From NCBI GenBank assembly GCA_021823625.1, contig JAKANS010000056.1:1-34343 (forward strand): 34,343 nt of DNA, written 5' to 3'. The DNA is from a bacterium (lineage in GTDB: Bacteria; Verrucomicrobiota; Verrucomicrobiia; Limisphaerales; J093). The translations under genes and the position numbers were made by a program. Positions 8,980-17,511 of this stretch are shown here, piece by piece (within the stretch, counting starts at the first letter, position 1; the number at the start of each line of letters is the position of its first letter). Under the pieces are notes generated by a model. That model was not told the DNA's origin. It worked only from the letters and a program-made list of their open reading frames with translations, and ran no database searches.

Positions 8980-9876
8980 ATGCCAGCCACTCTTCTCAGT
9001 TCTGACCTCCTCCGCCGCCTCGAGCAACTCCAGTTGCTCGCGGCCCGGCGGGCCAAGAGTTCGCTCCGCGGCGAGCGCCGCAGCCGCGCCCGCGGCCAGT
9101 CGGTCGAGTTTGCGGATCACCGAAACTACGTCTTCGGCGACGACGTTCGCTACCTCGATTGGAACCTTTATGGCCGCCTCGACCGCCTGTTCCTCAAGCT
9201 TTACGAGGAGGAACGCGAATTGCCGGTCCGCATTCTCCTCGACGCCAGCGAGTCCATGACCTTCGGCGACCCGGTGAAGTTCGACTTCGCCCGGCAAGTC
9301 GCCGCCGCCATCGGCTACGTCGCGCTCTGCGGCTTCGACCGCGTGAGCGTGGTGCCGTTTCCGGACAACGCCGAGGAAAGCCCGCTGCGCAGCGCGCTCC
9401 GGTCCGTCCGGGGCCGGCGTTCGGCGCTGACGTTGTTCCAGAACCTCAGCCAACTCACCGCGAAAGGCCCGGCGGACCTCAACGCCGCCCTGCGCCGCGG
9501 GGCGATCGAAGCCCGCCAGGCCGGCCTGGCGATTGTGCTGAGCGATTTTCTCGACCCGGCCGGCTACGAGACTGGACTGGGCGCCTTGCTCGCGCGCGGC
9601 TTTCAGGTGGACGTGGTGCACATCCTCGCGCCCGACGAACTCGAACCCACCACGTATGGCGACTTGCGGCTGGTCGATTCCGAGACCGGCGGACAACAGG
9701 AGGTCACGTTCGGCCGCTACCGCCTTGCGGCTTACCGCAAAACGGTCCAGGACTTCTGCCAGCGGTTACGCGAGTTCTGCGCCGCGCGCGGCATGAACTA
9801 CTTCCTCGCCAGCAGTGCGACTTCGTTGGAGGAACTTTTGCTCCGGCAACTCCGGCAGGCGGAGGTGTGGAAATGA
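8980..9876 (+). CDS. DUF58 domain protein, MoxR partner
   Basis: The product is 298 residues. DUF58 proteins are the conserved companions of MoxR. The signature FADHRNYVFGDDVRYLDWNLYGRLDRLFLKLYEEE lies at about 44-78. A VWA-like region follows with the metal-ion-dependent adhesion motif D88-A-S90-E-S92 (ILLDASESM) and the downstream strand LAIVLSDFLDPAGYE. There is no membrane segment, so this is the short soluble class of DUF58 protein. I chose the ATG at 8980, preceded by GAAG; an upstream in-frame start at 8932 would add 16 residues unlike the family. Its stop overlaps the next gene's start as ATGA, so the Tat-exported protein is probably translationally coupled. Confidence 0.92.
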   Translation: MPATLLSSDLLRRLEQLQLLAARRAKSSLRGERRSRARGQSVEFADHRNYVFGDDVRYLDWNLYGRLDRLFLKLYEEERELPVRILLDASESMTFGDPVKFDFARQVAAAIGYVALCGFDRVSVVPFPDNAEESPLRSALRSVRGRRSALTLFQNLSQLTAKGPADLNAALRRGAIEARQAGLAIVLSDFLDPAGYETGLGALLARGFQVDVVHILAPDELEPTTYGDLRLVDSETGGQQEVTFGRYRLAAYRKTVQDFCQRLREFCAARGMNYFLASSATSLEELLLRQLRQAEVWK

Positions 9877-12218
9877 GCGGAACTGCATTGAACCGCCGGC
9901 GTTTTCTCCAGGCCACCACCCTCGCCACCGGCAGCCTGGCCGTGGGCTGCGCGGCCACCCGCCGGGCCGAACCGGCGCCGGCTTTCACCGCGACGGACCT
10001 GGCGAAACTCCCGGCCGGCAACGCCCCAGCACCGGTCGCGTTGCCCCATTTTCCCAGCCGGCTGCACGCCTTCGTCTGGCGCAACTGGCAGCTCGTTCCG
10101 CCAGATCGCCTGGCGGCGGTGGTTGAGGCGACGCCCGCGGACATCGTCCGGCTCGGCGCGGCGATGGGCCTGGGCAAACCACCGCGGATCACCACCGACC
10201 AGCAGCGGCGCTCGTACATCACGGTGATCCGCTGCAATTGGCACCTGCTGCCTTACGAGCAGTTGTTGGCGCTGCTGGGCTGGACGCCCGATCAACTGGC
10301 CTTCACGCTGCGCGAAGACGACTTCCTGTTCATCAAGCTCGGCAGCCTCAAGCCGAAGTGCGAGCCGATCCGTTTCGTGGCTTCGGACGAGGCCACACGC
10401 CGGCGCGAAGCCGAGATCGCCCGTTGGGTGAAAACCGAGTTCCCTCGCGGGATCGACCAGTCGGCCGAGTCGCTGTTCAGTTTCGTTCGCGACCTGACCC
10501 AGCCGCCACCGGCTGCGCCACCCGTGGCCGCCTCCGACCAACTCCGCTTCTGCTACTCTTACTTTGCGCTTTACGGCGATCCGCTGCTCGAACCGGAGGC
10601 CGATCCGTATCCGGATGGCTACCTCGCCCGCCTGGCCGCGACCGGCGTCAACGGTGTCTGGCTCCAGGCCGTGCTGCACAAACTGGCGCCCTGCCCATGG
10701 CAGCCAAAGCGCAGCGCACGCTACGCGGAGCGCCTGGCGAACCTGCGAAAGTTGGCCGTGCGAGCCAGGCGTCACGGAGTCAAAATATTTCTTTATCTGA
10801 ACGAGCCGCGGGCGATGCCGTTGGAGTTTTTCGCCAATCATCCAACCCTCAAAGGCACGGTGGAAGGCGACCATGCCGCGTTGTGCACCAGCCAGCCGGC
10901 GGTCCGTCAGTTTCTCGCCGACAGCGTCGCGTCGATCTGCCGGGCGGTACCGGAACTGGGCGGTTTCTTCACCATCACCGCTTCCGAGAACTTCACCAAC
11001 TGCTGGTCGCACGGGAACGGGAAAGCCTGTCCGCGTTGCGGTCAGCGAACGCCGGCGGAGGTCATCGCCGAGGTCAACGCCGCGTTCCATGAAGGCATCC
11101 GGCAAAGCGGCAACCGGCAACGGTTGCTCGCCTGGGATTGGGGCTGGGGCGACGACTGGGCGCCCGACGCCATCGCGCGCCTGCCGGACGGCGTCTCGCT
11201 CATGAGCGTGAGCGAGTGGGGCCTGCCGATCGAGCGCGGCGGCGTGCGCAGCACCGTGGGCGAGTATTCGATTTCTTCGGTCGGGCCGGGACCGCGCGCA
11301 AAGCGTCATTGGCAACTGGCCCGCGCCCGCGGCCTGCCGGTGATCGCCAAAATCCAAGCCGGCAACACTTGGGAACTCTCCGCCCTGCCCTACATTCCCG
11401 CGCTGGCGCTGGTCGCGGAACATGCCGCCCACCTGCGTGCCGCGAACGTGGACGGTCTGATGCTGGGCTGGACGCTGGGCGGCTATCCCTCGCCGAACCT
11501 TGAAGCGGTCGGCACCGTGCTGGCCGGCGGACAACTGGCCGAGGTGGCGGAACGCCGTTTTGGCCAGGCGCTGGCGCCCGCGGTGTTGGCGGCCTGGCAA
11601 CGCTGCAGCGACGCCTTCCGCGAATTCCCTTTCAACGGCGGCGTGGTCTATTCGGCCCCGCTCCAAGTCGGGCCGGCCAACCCGCTCTGGGCCGAACCGA
11701 CCGGTTACCACGCGTCCATGGTCGGCATCCCTTACGATGACCTGGACGGCTGGCGCGCGATTTACCCGCCGGCGGTTTTCATCGCCCAATTGGAGAAAGT
11801 CGCCGCCGGCTTCGCCGCCGCGGCAAAATCGCTGACCGAGGCGGTCAACAGTCAGCCCAGCCAAACCAACCCCGCGCAGGGTCGGGCCGCCGGGCAGGAG
11901 GCGAGCCTCATGACCGCCGCCGGCATTCACTGGCAGAGCGTGGCCAACCAATCGCGCTTCGTGCTGGCGCGCCGCGCGCTGGGCCAGGCAAAGACCGCGG
12001 TCGAAGCGGCGCCGCACCTGGCCGCGTTGGAGCGCTTGCTCCACCTCGAACTCGCCTTCGCCAGCGAATTGCACGCGCTGCAGTCGCGCGATTCCCGGCT
12101 GGGCTTCGAGGCGTCGAACCACTATTTCTACGTGCCGATGGACCTCGCCGAAAAGGCGCTCAATTGTCACGACCTGCTGGCGCGCTGGCTGCCGGCGGCG
12201 CGCGCGCGATTTGCCTGA
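9873..12218 (+). CDS. Tat-exported, possibly lipidated TIM-barrel-like protein
   Basis: I cannot name the family. The 781-residue product starts with a twin-arginine signal (NRRRFLQATTLATG) followed by SLAVGC, so Cys26 may be a lipid-attachment site. Residues 45-215 form an N-terminal domain. From about 223 a TIM-barrel-like region reads like a glycosidase: YLARLAATGVNGVWLQAV, LAVRARRHGVKIFLYLNEP, GGFFTITASENFTNCW, a CPRCG knuckle, LLAWDWGWGDDW and a long barrel tail ending near LMLGWTLGGYPSPN. The Glu in TASENF is a catalytic candidate. The C-terminal 250 residues are mostly helical. It overlaps the DUF58 gene by ATGA and lies 12 bases before the BatA-like gene, so it belongs to this operon. 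A carbohydrate-active function is inference. Confidence 0.8.
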   Translation: MSGTALNRRRFLQATTLATGSLAVGCAATRRAEPAPAFTATDLAKLPAGNAPAPVALPHFPSRLHAFVWRNWQLVPPDRLAAVVEATPADIVRLGAAMGLGKPPRITTDQQRRSYITVIRCNWHLLPYEQLLALLGWTPDQLAFTLREDDFLFIKLGSLKPKCEPIRFVASDEATRRREAEIARWVKTEFPRGIDQSAESLFSFVRDLTQPPPAAPPVAASDQLRFCYSYFALYGDPLLEPEADPYPDGYLARLAATGVNGVWLQAVLHKLAPCPWQPKRSARYAERLANLRKLAVRARRHGVKIFLYLNEPRAMPLEFFANHPTLKGTVEGDHAALCTSQPAVRQFLADSVASICRAVPELGGFFTITASENFTNCWSHGNGKACPRCGQRTPAEVIAEVNAAFHEGIRQSGNRQRLLAWDWGWGDDWAPDAIARLPDGVSLMSVSEWGLPIERGGVRSTVGEYSISSVGPGPRAKRHWQLARARGLPVIAKIQAGNTWELSALPYIPALALVAEHAAHLRAANVDGLMLGWTLGGYPSPNLEAVGTVLAGGQLAEVAERRFGQALAPAVLAAWQRCSDAFREFPFNGGVVYSAPLQVGPANPLWAEPTGYHASMVGIPYDDLDGWRAIYPPAVFIAQLEKVAAGFAAAAKSLTEAVNSQPSQTNPAQGRAAGQEASLMTAAGIHWQSVANQSRFVLARRALGQAKTAVEAAPHLAALERLLHLELAFASELHALQSRDSRLGFEASNHYFYVPMDLAEKALNCHDLLARWLPAARARFA

Positions 12219-12230
12219 TCCGAGCGCGCC

Positions 12231-14066
12231 ATGAATTTCCTCGCGCCCGCCGCCTTCGCCTTCGCCGCCGCCATCCCGGTGGTGGTGGTGTTTTACCTGC
12301 TCAAGCGCAAGCGGGTGGTGAAGCTGGTCTCGAGCACGCTGCTTTGGCAGAAGTTCCTCGCCGAAACCCAGGCCAGCGCGCCGTTCCAGCGACTCCGCCA
12401 CAACTGGCTGTTGATCCTGCAAATCCTGCTACTGCTGCTGGCGATCTTCGCCCTGGCGCGTCCGTACTTTGCGGCCACCACGACCGGCGGGCGGCTGCTG
12501 GTAGTCATTCTCGACGCGTCCGCTTCGATGCAAAGCACCGACGAGGAGCCGTCGCGCTTCGAGAAGGCGCGCCGTGAAGCGCTGAAGCTCGTGGACAGCC
12601 TGCGCGACACGGACCAGATGGTGGTGTTGCGCGCCGTCGCGCAAACCGAGGTCAAGCAGTCGCCCAGCAGCAGCAAGTACGCGCTCCGCAGCGCCATTCA
12701 GGACTGCGCCGTGACCGACTCGGCCACGCGCCTGGTCGAGGCATTCAAGCTCGCTCAATCGCTCGTGCGCGAGCGCACCGACGCCGAAATTCATCTCTTC
12801 AGCGACGGCGCGGTGAGCGACTTGAACGAGTTCGAGTATCAAGGCCTGAACGTGGTCTTTCACGAGTTCGGAACCCGCGCGCAAAACGTGGGCATCGTCA
12901 CGCTGGACGTGCGCGCAAACCCGGAGAATCCCGGCCAGCGAGCAGTTTTCGCGAGCCTTGAAAATGCCTCCACCAACCTGGCGCCGGCACAGGTGGACCT
13001 GCTCTTCGACGGCCAACTGGTCGAAACGCGTCCGGTCTCGCTGGGGCCGCGCGAGACGGCGCCGCTGATTTTCACGGCCGCCCAGGACCACGACGGCGTG
13101 TTTACGCTGCGCCTGACCACCCCGGACGATCTGGCGGCCGACAACGAGGCGTCCATCGTCAGCCGGATGCCCCAGCCGGCGAAGGTGCTCCTGGTGACGC
13201 GCGGAAACCGCTTCCTCGAAAAGGCGCTCGCCGCCGCGCCGAATGTCACGCTGACCGTGGCCGCCGATTCGACCGATGACGCGAAGGCGTTCGACCTGGC
13301 GGTGCTCGACGACGTGGTGCCCACCGTCTGGCCGGCAGTGAATCTCCTGTCCATCCGCTCCGCGCAAACCAACTGGCTCGAGATCACCGGTCGTGTCGAG
13401 GCGCCGCCCATCGTGGACTGGCGGAACACGCATCCCCTGCTCCGCTTCGTGGCGTTCGACAACGTCCAGATCGCCGAGGCGTTGACCGTCAAGACCCCGA
13501 CCTGGGCGGGAGCGCTGGTCGAGTCGCCCACCACGCCGCTGATTCTCGCGGGCGAACTGGATCGCCGCCGGCTGATCTGGCTGGGCTTCGACACCCTGCA
13601 AAGCACGTGGCCGCTGCGCATTTCCTTCCCGATCTTCATCGCCAACGCCGTGGACTGGCTGAATCCCGCCACCGCGAGCGCCGCGCAATTTCTCGTTCAC
13701 GCCGGCGAACCGATCCGCCTGCCGCTGACCGCGCCGCTCACCGAGGCAAAGCTGCGCTTGCCCGACGGTGCGGAGCGCACGCTGCCACTCGGGCCCAACG
13801 CGCGCGAAATCGTCTTTGGCGACACGCAACATCGCGGCGTCTATCGCCTCACCGCCGGCACGAACGAGGTGACGTTCTGCGTGAACCTGCTCGACGCCGC
13901 CGAGACCGACACGACGCCAAAACCGGAAATCCGGTTCGGCAAATACGCCAAAGCCGAAGCCACCACCATCCGGCAGGCGAACTTGGAACTCTGGCGCTGG
14001 ATCGCGGCGGGGGCCCTGGCGGTTCTGATGTTCGAGTGGTGGTTCTACCACAAGCGATCGGCATGA
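12231..14066 (+). CDS. BatA-like membrane protein with VWA domain
   Basis: This 611-residue protein has the BatA N-terminus: a first TM (about 8-24), the motif LLKRKRVVKLVSSTLLWQKF, a second TM at 59-76 and ALARPYF. A VWA domain follows immediately with MIDAS residues D95-A-S97-A-S99 in VVILDASASM and the distal LFSDG strand. Residues 215-590 resemble a periplasmic beta-rich part, and a last TM (about 588-605, WIAAGALAVLMFEWWFY) closes the chain. This is the aerotolerance-type (Bat) architecture, and its genetic neighbours MoxR and DUF58 fit. The MIDAS motif is intact, so metal-dependent partner binding is expected. The stop overlaps the ATG of the substrate-binding protein (ATGA at 14063), which ties synthesis of the two together. 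Confidence 0.9.
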   Translation: MNFLAPAAFAFAAAIPVVVVFYLLKRKRVVKLVSSTLLWQKFLAETQASAPFQRLRHNWLLILQILLLLLAIFALARPYFAATTTGGRLLVVILDASASMQSTDEEPSRFEKARREALKLVDSLRDTDQMVVLRAVAQTEVKQSPSSSKYALRSAIQDCAVTDSATRLVEAFKLAQSLVRERTDAEIHLFSDGAVSDLNEFEYQGLNVVFHEFGTRAQNVGIVTLDVRANPENPGQRAVFASLENASTNLAPAQVDLLFDGQLVETRPVSLGPRETAPLIFTAAQDHDGVFTLRLTTPDDLAADNEASIVSRMPQPAKVLLVTRGNRFLEKALAAAPNVTLTVAADSTDDAKAFDLAVLDDVVPTVWPAVNLLSIRSAQTNWLEITGRVEAPPIVDWRNTHPLLRFVAFDNVQIAEALTVKTPTWAGALVESPTTPLILAGELDRRRLIWLGFDTLQSTWPLRISFPIFIANAVDWLNPATASAAQFLVHAGEPIRLPLTAPLTEAKLRLPDGAERTLPLGPNAREIVFGDTQHRGVYRLTAGTNEVTFCVNLLDAAETDTTPKPEIRFGKYAKAEATTIRQANLELWRWIAAGALAVLMFEWWFYHKRSA

Positions 14067-15112
14067 GCTCACAGGACAAAGACCGGGCAAAGCCGGAAAC
14101 TTGGCGAGACTGGCTCTCGCAGTTTGAGAGCGCGGCAGGTGGTCTCTTAACGTGGCCCTTGGTCATTATTCCGATTCTGGTTCTAATTCTTTTTACCGGG
14201 ATCAACCAACTCAAGTCCCTCACAAGCGGCCCGGCGGTCATCGCCTACATCGCCCAAGACCAGGTTTACGCGGAGCCGCTGCTCGCCGACTTCACCCAGG
14301 AAACCGGCATCCGCGTGCGAGCCGTCTATGACAGCGAGGCCGTGAAGACGGTGGGCCTGGCGAACCGCCTGCTGGCCGAGGCCGCGCACCCGCAGTGTGA
14401 CGTGTTTTGGGGCAACGAGGAATTGCGGACGCGCCAGCTCGCGATCCAGGACACTTGGCGGGCCACCAACGGCTGGGCCGCGTTTGGCTACCGGAGCCGA
14501 CGGATCGTCATCAACACCAACTTCGTCCGCTGGGGCGAGACGCCTTCGAACCGCACCGCCACGCCGGAGCCGCCACGCTCGTTGCTCGAACTCACCAACG
14601 CCGTCTGGCGGGGCAAGGTCGCGCTGGCCTACCCGATCTTCGGCACCACCGCCACCCATTTTCTCGCGCTGCGCCAACACTGGGGCGATCCCGCCTGGGA
14701 GGAATGGTGCGTGGCGTTGGCCGCCAACCGACCGTTCGTGGTGGACGGCAATTCCGTCGCCGCAAAACTGGTCGCCAAGGGCGAAGCCTGGCTGGGGTTG
14801 AGCGACTCGGATGACATCGCGGCGGTGCAAAGTGAAGGCGCGCCCGTTGTCGCCCTGCCACTGTCCGAAGAATCGCTACTGATCCCAAACACCGTCGCCG
14901 TCGTCCGCAATGCACCGCACCCGGAAGCCGCACAGCGGCTCTTCGCGTGGCTGCAACGTCCGGAGGTCGCCGCCAGATTGGTCACGCTGAAAGCGCTCGA
15001 AGGCGCGTCCGCGGTGGCCATCAAGACACCCACCCTCCAGCCGAACTGGGACAAACTGGTGTCCGAGTTGGAAGCCGGCACGGAGCGATTGAAGGAAATC
15101 TTCGTGCGATGA
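14063..15112 (+). CDS. Membrane-tethered ABC substrate-binding protein (FbpA/AfuA-like)
   Basis: The 349-residue product has a single N-terminal TM (about 28-47, preceded by a charged cytoplasmic lead) and no lipobox, so the binding domain is tethered rather than free. After the anchor the sequence follows the iron(III)/thiamine/2-aminoethylphosphonate-type binding-protein pattern: IAYIAQDQVYAEPLLADF, TGIRVRAVYDSEAVKTVGLANRLLAE, CDVFWGNEE, and the later VALAYPIFGTT and GLSDSDD. The ligand is not readable. It overlaps both neighbours by ATGA: the BatA-like gene before it and the permease gene after it. I chose this ATG because the frame upstream is antisense-like noise inside the BatA gene. 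No ATPase gene is nearby. Confidence 0.88.
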   Translation: MSSQDKDRAKPETWRDWLSQFESAAGGLLTWPLVIIPILVLILFTGINQLKSLTSGPAVIAYIAQDQVYAEPLLADFTQETGIRVRAVYDSEAVKTVGLANRLLAEAAHPQCDVFWGNEELRTRQLAIQDTWRATNGWAAFGYRSRRIVINTNFVRWGETPSNRTATPEPPRSLLELTNAVWRGKVALAYPIFGTTATHFLALRQHWGDPAWEEWCVALAANRPFVVDGNSVAAKLVAKGEAWLGLSDSDDIAAVQSEGAPVVALPLSEESLLIPNTVAVVRNAPHPEAAQRLFAWLQRPEVAARLVTLKALEGASAVAIKTPTLQPNWDKLVSELEAGTERLKEIFVR

Positions 15113-17508
15113 GCTGGTCGTTGCTCCAGAACAGCCTGGCGTTTGCGGGTCTGGTGACCGCGCTGGCGGCGGGCTTCGGTGTGGTGGTGGCGCTGAGCCT
15201 CGCCGGCCTCGACCCGAAGTGGCGGGTCGTGGGCCTGGCCCTGGCGGGGCTGACGCTCGCGCTGCCGCCGTTTCTGGTGACCAATTGCTGGCTCGATTTG
15301 TTCGGCGAGACGGGTCCGTGGCGGAGTTGGTTGCCGGTGAAACTCTACTCGCTGCCGTCCGCGGCCATCATACTGGCCTTGATACTGTGGCCGATCCCGG
15401 CGTTCGCCAGCGTCGCGGCCTGGCAACGGCTCGAAGCGGCGCATTTCGAGGCCGACCCGCTGCTGCGCGGCTTCGCCCTGCTCCGGCACTTGTTATTGCC
15501 CGTGGCCTGGCCGGCGCTCTCCACTTCGGCGGTGCTGGTGTTCGTGCTTGCGCTGGCCAACTTCGGCCTGCCCTCGCTGCTCCAAGTCAAAGTGTTTACC
15601 GCGGAAATCTGGCTCCGGTTCAGCACCAACTACGATTTCGCCGGCGCGCTGAGTGCCAGTCTGCCGGTGGTGATCGCGCCGGTGCTGCTTTGGCTCTGGC
15701 TGCGCCGCGGCGAGGTCGCCTGGCCGCGCTGGCAGGGCGCCGTCCCGCCGCGTTTGGTCCGCCAGCAACTTGGCGCGGCGATTCACCTGCCGGCCTGCGG
15801 ACTGGCCGCGCTCATCGTGGCGTTCGCGGTGGGCCTGCCGCTGACGCGCCTGGCGACGGCGCCGCACACCTGGACCGAAGTCCAGCCAGCACTGGCCGCC
15901 GGCGGCGCTGCGCTGTGGAGTTCGTTCTGGCTGGCGGCCGTGACCGCCACGCTCACGATGGCGCTCGGCCTGGCAAGCTGGCGCTGGCGCTTCGGCCCGG
16001 CGTTCTGGCTGTCGTTTCTGCTGCCAGGCGTTTTTCTGGGCATCGTCCTGATTTGGACGCTGAACCGGCCGCCGTGGGTGGCGCTTTACCAAAGCGTCGT
16101 CGTGGTGGTGCTGGCGCTGGGGATTCGTTACCTCGGCCCGGCCTGGCAGGCCGCCTCGCTGGCGCGGCGCAGCGCGGACGCGGAGTTGATCGAAGCCGCG
16201 CGCCTGGAAGGCGCCTCGCACTGGCAGGTGTTTCGCCTCGCGCTCTGGCCGCAAATCGGTCCCGCCCTGGCCGCCGGCTGGTACGTGGTGTACCTGCTGG
16301 CTCTTTGGGACGTGGAGACGCTGGTCGTGATCGTGCCGCCGGGCATGGAGACGCTTTCGCTGCGCATCTTCAACCTGCTCCACTACGGCCACAACCCGCA
16401 GGTGAACGCGCTGTGCCTGGCTCTGCTCGGACTCGCATTGCTGCCGCTGCTGGCCTGGGGCCTGTGGCGGGCGGCCAACGTTTTTCGGCTGGGCAACGCG
16501 CGCAGAATCGCGGCGGTGGCGAGCGTGCTTGCCGCCCTCCTTTTGCCAGGCTGTTCGCCGGCCGCGAACCAAGGCACGGCGCTGCGCAGCCGGTTTTTTA
16601 GCCGGATCGAAATCATCGGCACGCGCGGCCGCGGCCCAGGCCAGTTCAACAAACCGCGTGGCGTGGTGGTGGACCGCAACGACAACCTTTACGTCGAGGA
16701 CATGACCGGCCGCATCCAGAAATTCGCGCCCGACGGCACGTTTCTCCTCGAATGGCAGATGCCGGAAACCGCGCGCGGCGAACCCAAAGGCCTGGGCCTC
16801 GACCGCGACGGCAACGTGATTGTGATCGAGCCGCACTACTCGCGGGTGAACCAGTTCACCCCGGAGGGCAAACTGGTGCGGCAATGGGGCGTGCACGGCA
16901 CGAACGTCGGCCAGTTCACCCTGCCGCGCGGCGTGGCCTTGAACGCGCAAGGCGAACTGTGGATTTGCGAATACACGGCGGTTCACCGCATCCAGCGCTT
17001 CACGCCGGACGGCAGCAAGGTCCTCGCCTGCTTCGGCCATTTCGGCGAAGGCGACGGCGAACTGAATCGGCCCGAAGCGCTGTGCGTGGATGCTCGGCAG
17101 CAATTGCACGTGGCCGATTCGTGCAACCACCGGATCCAAGTCTTCGACCCCACCGGCAAATGGCTGCGCAGCTTTGGCCACGCGGGCAGCGGGCCGGGGG
17201 AGTTCAGTTACCCGTACGACATCAAGCTCGATCCCGCCGGCAACCAGTTCGTCTGCGAGTTCGGCAACAGCCGCCTGCAAATCTTCGACGCGAAGGACCA
17301 ACCGCTCGAAACCATCGGCGGGCCGGGCGCCGCGCCGGGCCAGTTCAGCAATCCGTGGAGCATCGCGCTGGACTCCCACGGCAACCTCTATGTCGCGGAC
17401 GGCGGCAATCACCGCGTTCAGAAACTCATCCGGCGCGAACCGCTGGTGACGGCCGGCGCCGCTCAAACCGCAGTTGTCGCGCGCGCGCCAGGCCGTGCCC
17501 CCCGCTAG
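15109..17508 (+). CDS. Fusion: ABC permease + lipobox-like segment + six-repeat NHL propeller
   Basis: One uninterrupted 799-residue frame holds two unrelated parts. Residues 1-465 form a double-length ABC permease of the FbpB type, with about 11-12 hydrophobic helices. It has one canonical ATPase-docking loop (EAARLEG at 362-368, then LALWPQIGPAL) and a degenerate one (EAAHFEA at 109-115, lacking the usual Gly). A hydrophobic segment RRIAAVASVLAALLLPGC then reaches Cys482 in a lipobox-like setting. From about 510 to 785 there are six NHL repeats (GxFxxPxGVxxDxxGNLYVxDxxNxRIQxF type), enough for a closed six-bladed beta-propeller; the tail after them is short and basic. It looks as if a lipoprotein NHL gene joined the permease in frame. 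The start overlaps the binding-protein stop (ATGA). An alternative is an internal GTG near 16515 giving a separate NHL lipoprotein. Confidence 0.88.
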   Translation: MSWSLLQNSLAFAGLVTALAAGFGVVVALSLAGLDPKWRVVGLALAGLTLALPPFLVTNCWLDLFGETGPWRSWLPVKLYSLPSAAIILALILWPIPAFASVAAWQRLEAAHFEADPLLRGFALLRHLLLPVAWPALSTSAVLVFVLALANFGLPSLLQVKVFTAEIWLRFSTNYDFAGALSASLPVVIAPVLLWLWLRRGEVAWPRWQGAVPPRLVRQQLGAAIHLPACGLAALIVAFAVGLPLTRLATAPHTWTEVQPALAAGGAALWSSFWLAAVTATLTMALGLASWRWRFGPAFWLSFLLPGVFLGIVLIWTLNRPPWVALYQSVVVVVLALGIRYLGPAWQAASLARRSADAELIEAARLEGASHWQVFRLALWPQIGPALAAGWYVVYLLALWDVETLVVIVPPGMETLSLRIFNLLHYGHNPQVNALCLALLGLALLPLLAWGLWRAANVFRLGNARRIAAVASVLAALLLPGCSPAANQGTALRSRFFSRIEIIGTRGRGPGQFNKPRGVVVDRNDNLYVEDMTGRIQKFAPDGTFLLEWQMPETARGEPKGLGLDRDGNVIVIEPHYSRVNQFTPEGKLVRQWGVHGTNVGQFTLPRGVALNAQGELWICEYTAVHRIQRFTPDGSKVLACFGHFGEGDGELNRPEALCVDARQQLHVADSCNHRIQVFDPTGKWLRSFGHAGSGPGEFSYPYDIKLDPAGNQFVCEFGNSRLQIFDAKDQPLETIGGPGAAPGQFSNPWSIALDSHGNLYVADGGNHRVQKLIRREPLVTAGAAQTAVVARAPGRAPR

Positions 17509-17511
17509 CGA

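Noticed and set aside
9159-9872. Upstream extension of the Tat-exported protein's frame
   Set aside because: It runs inside the DUF58 gene in another frame and would bury the twin-arginine signal.
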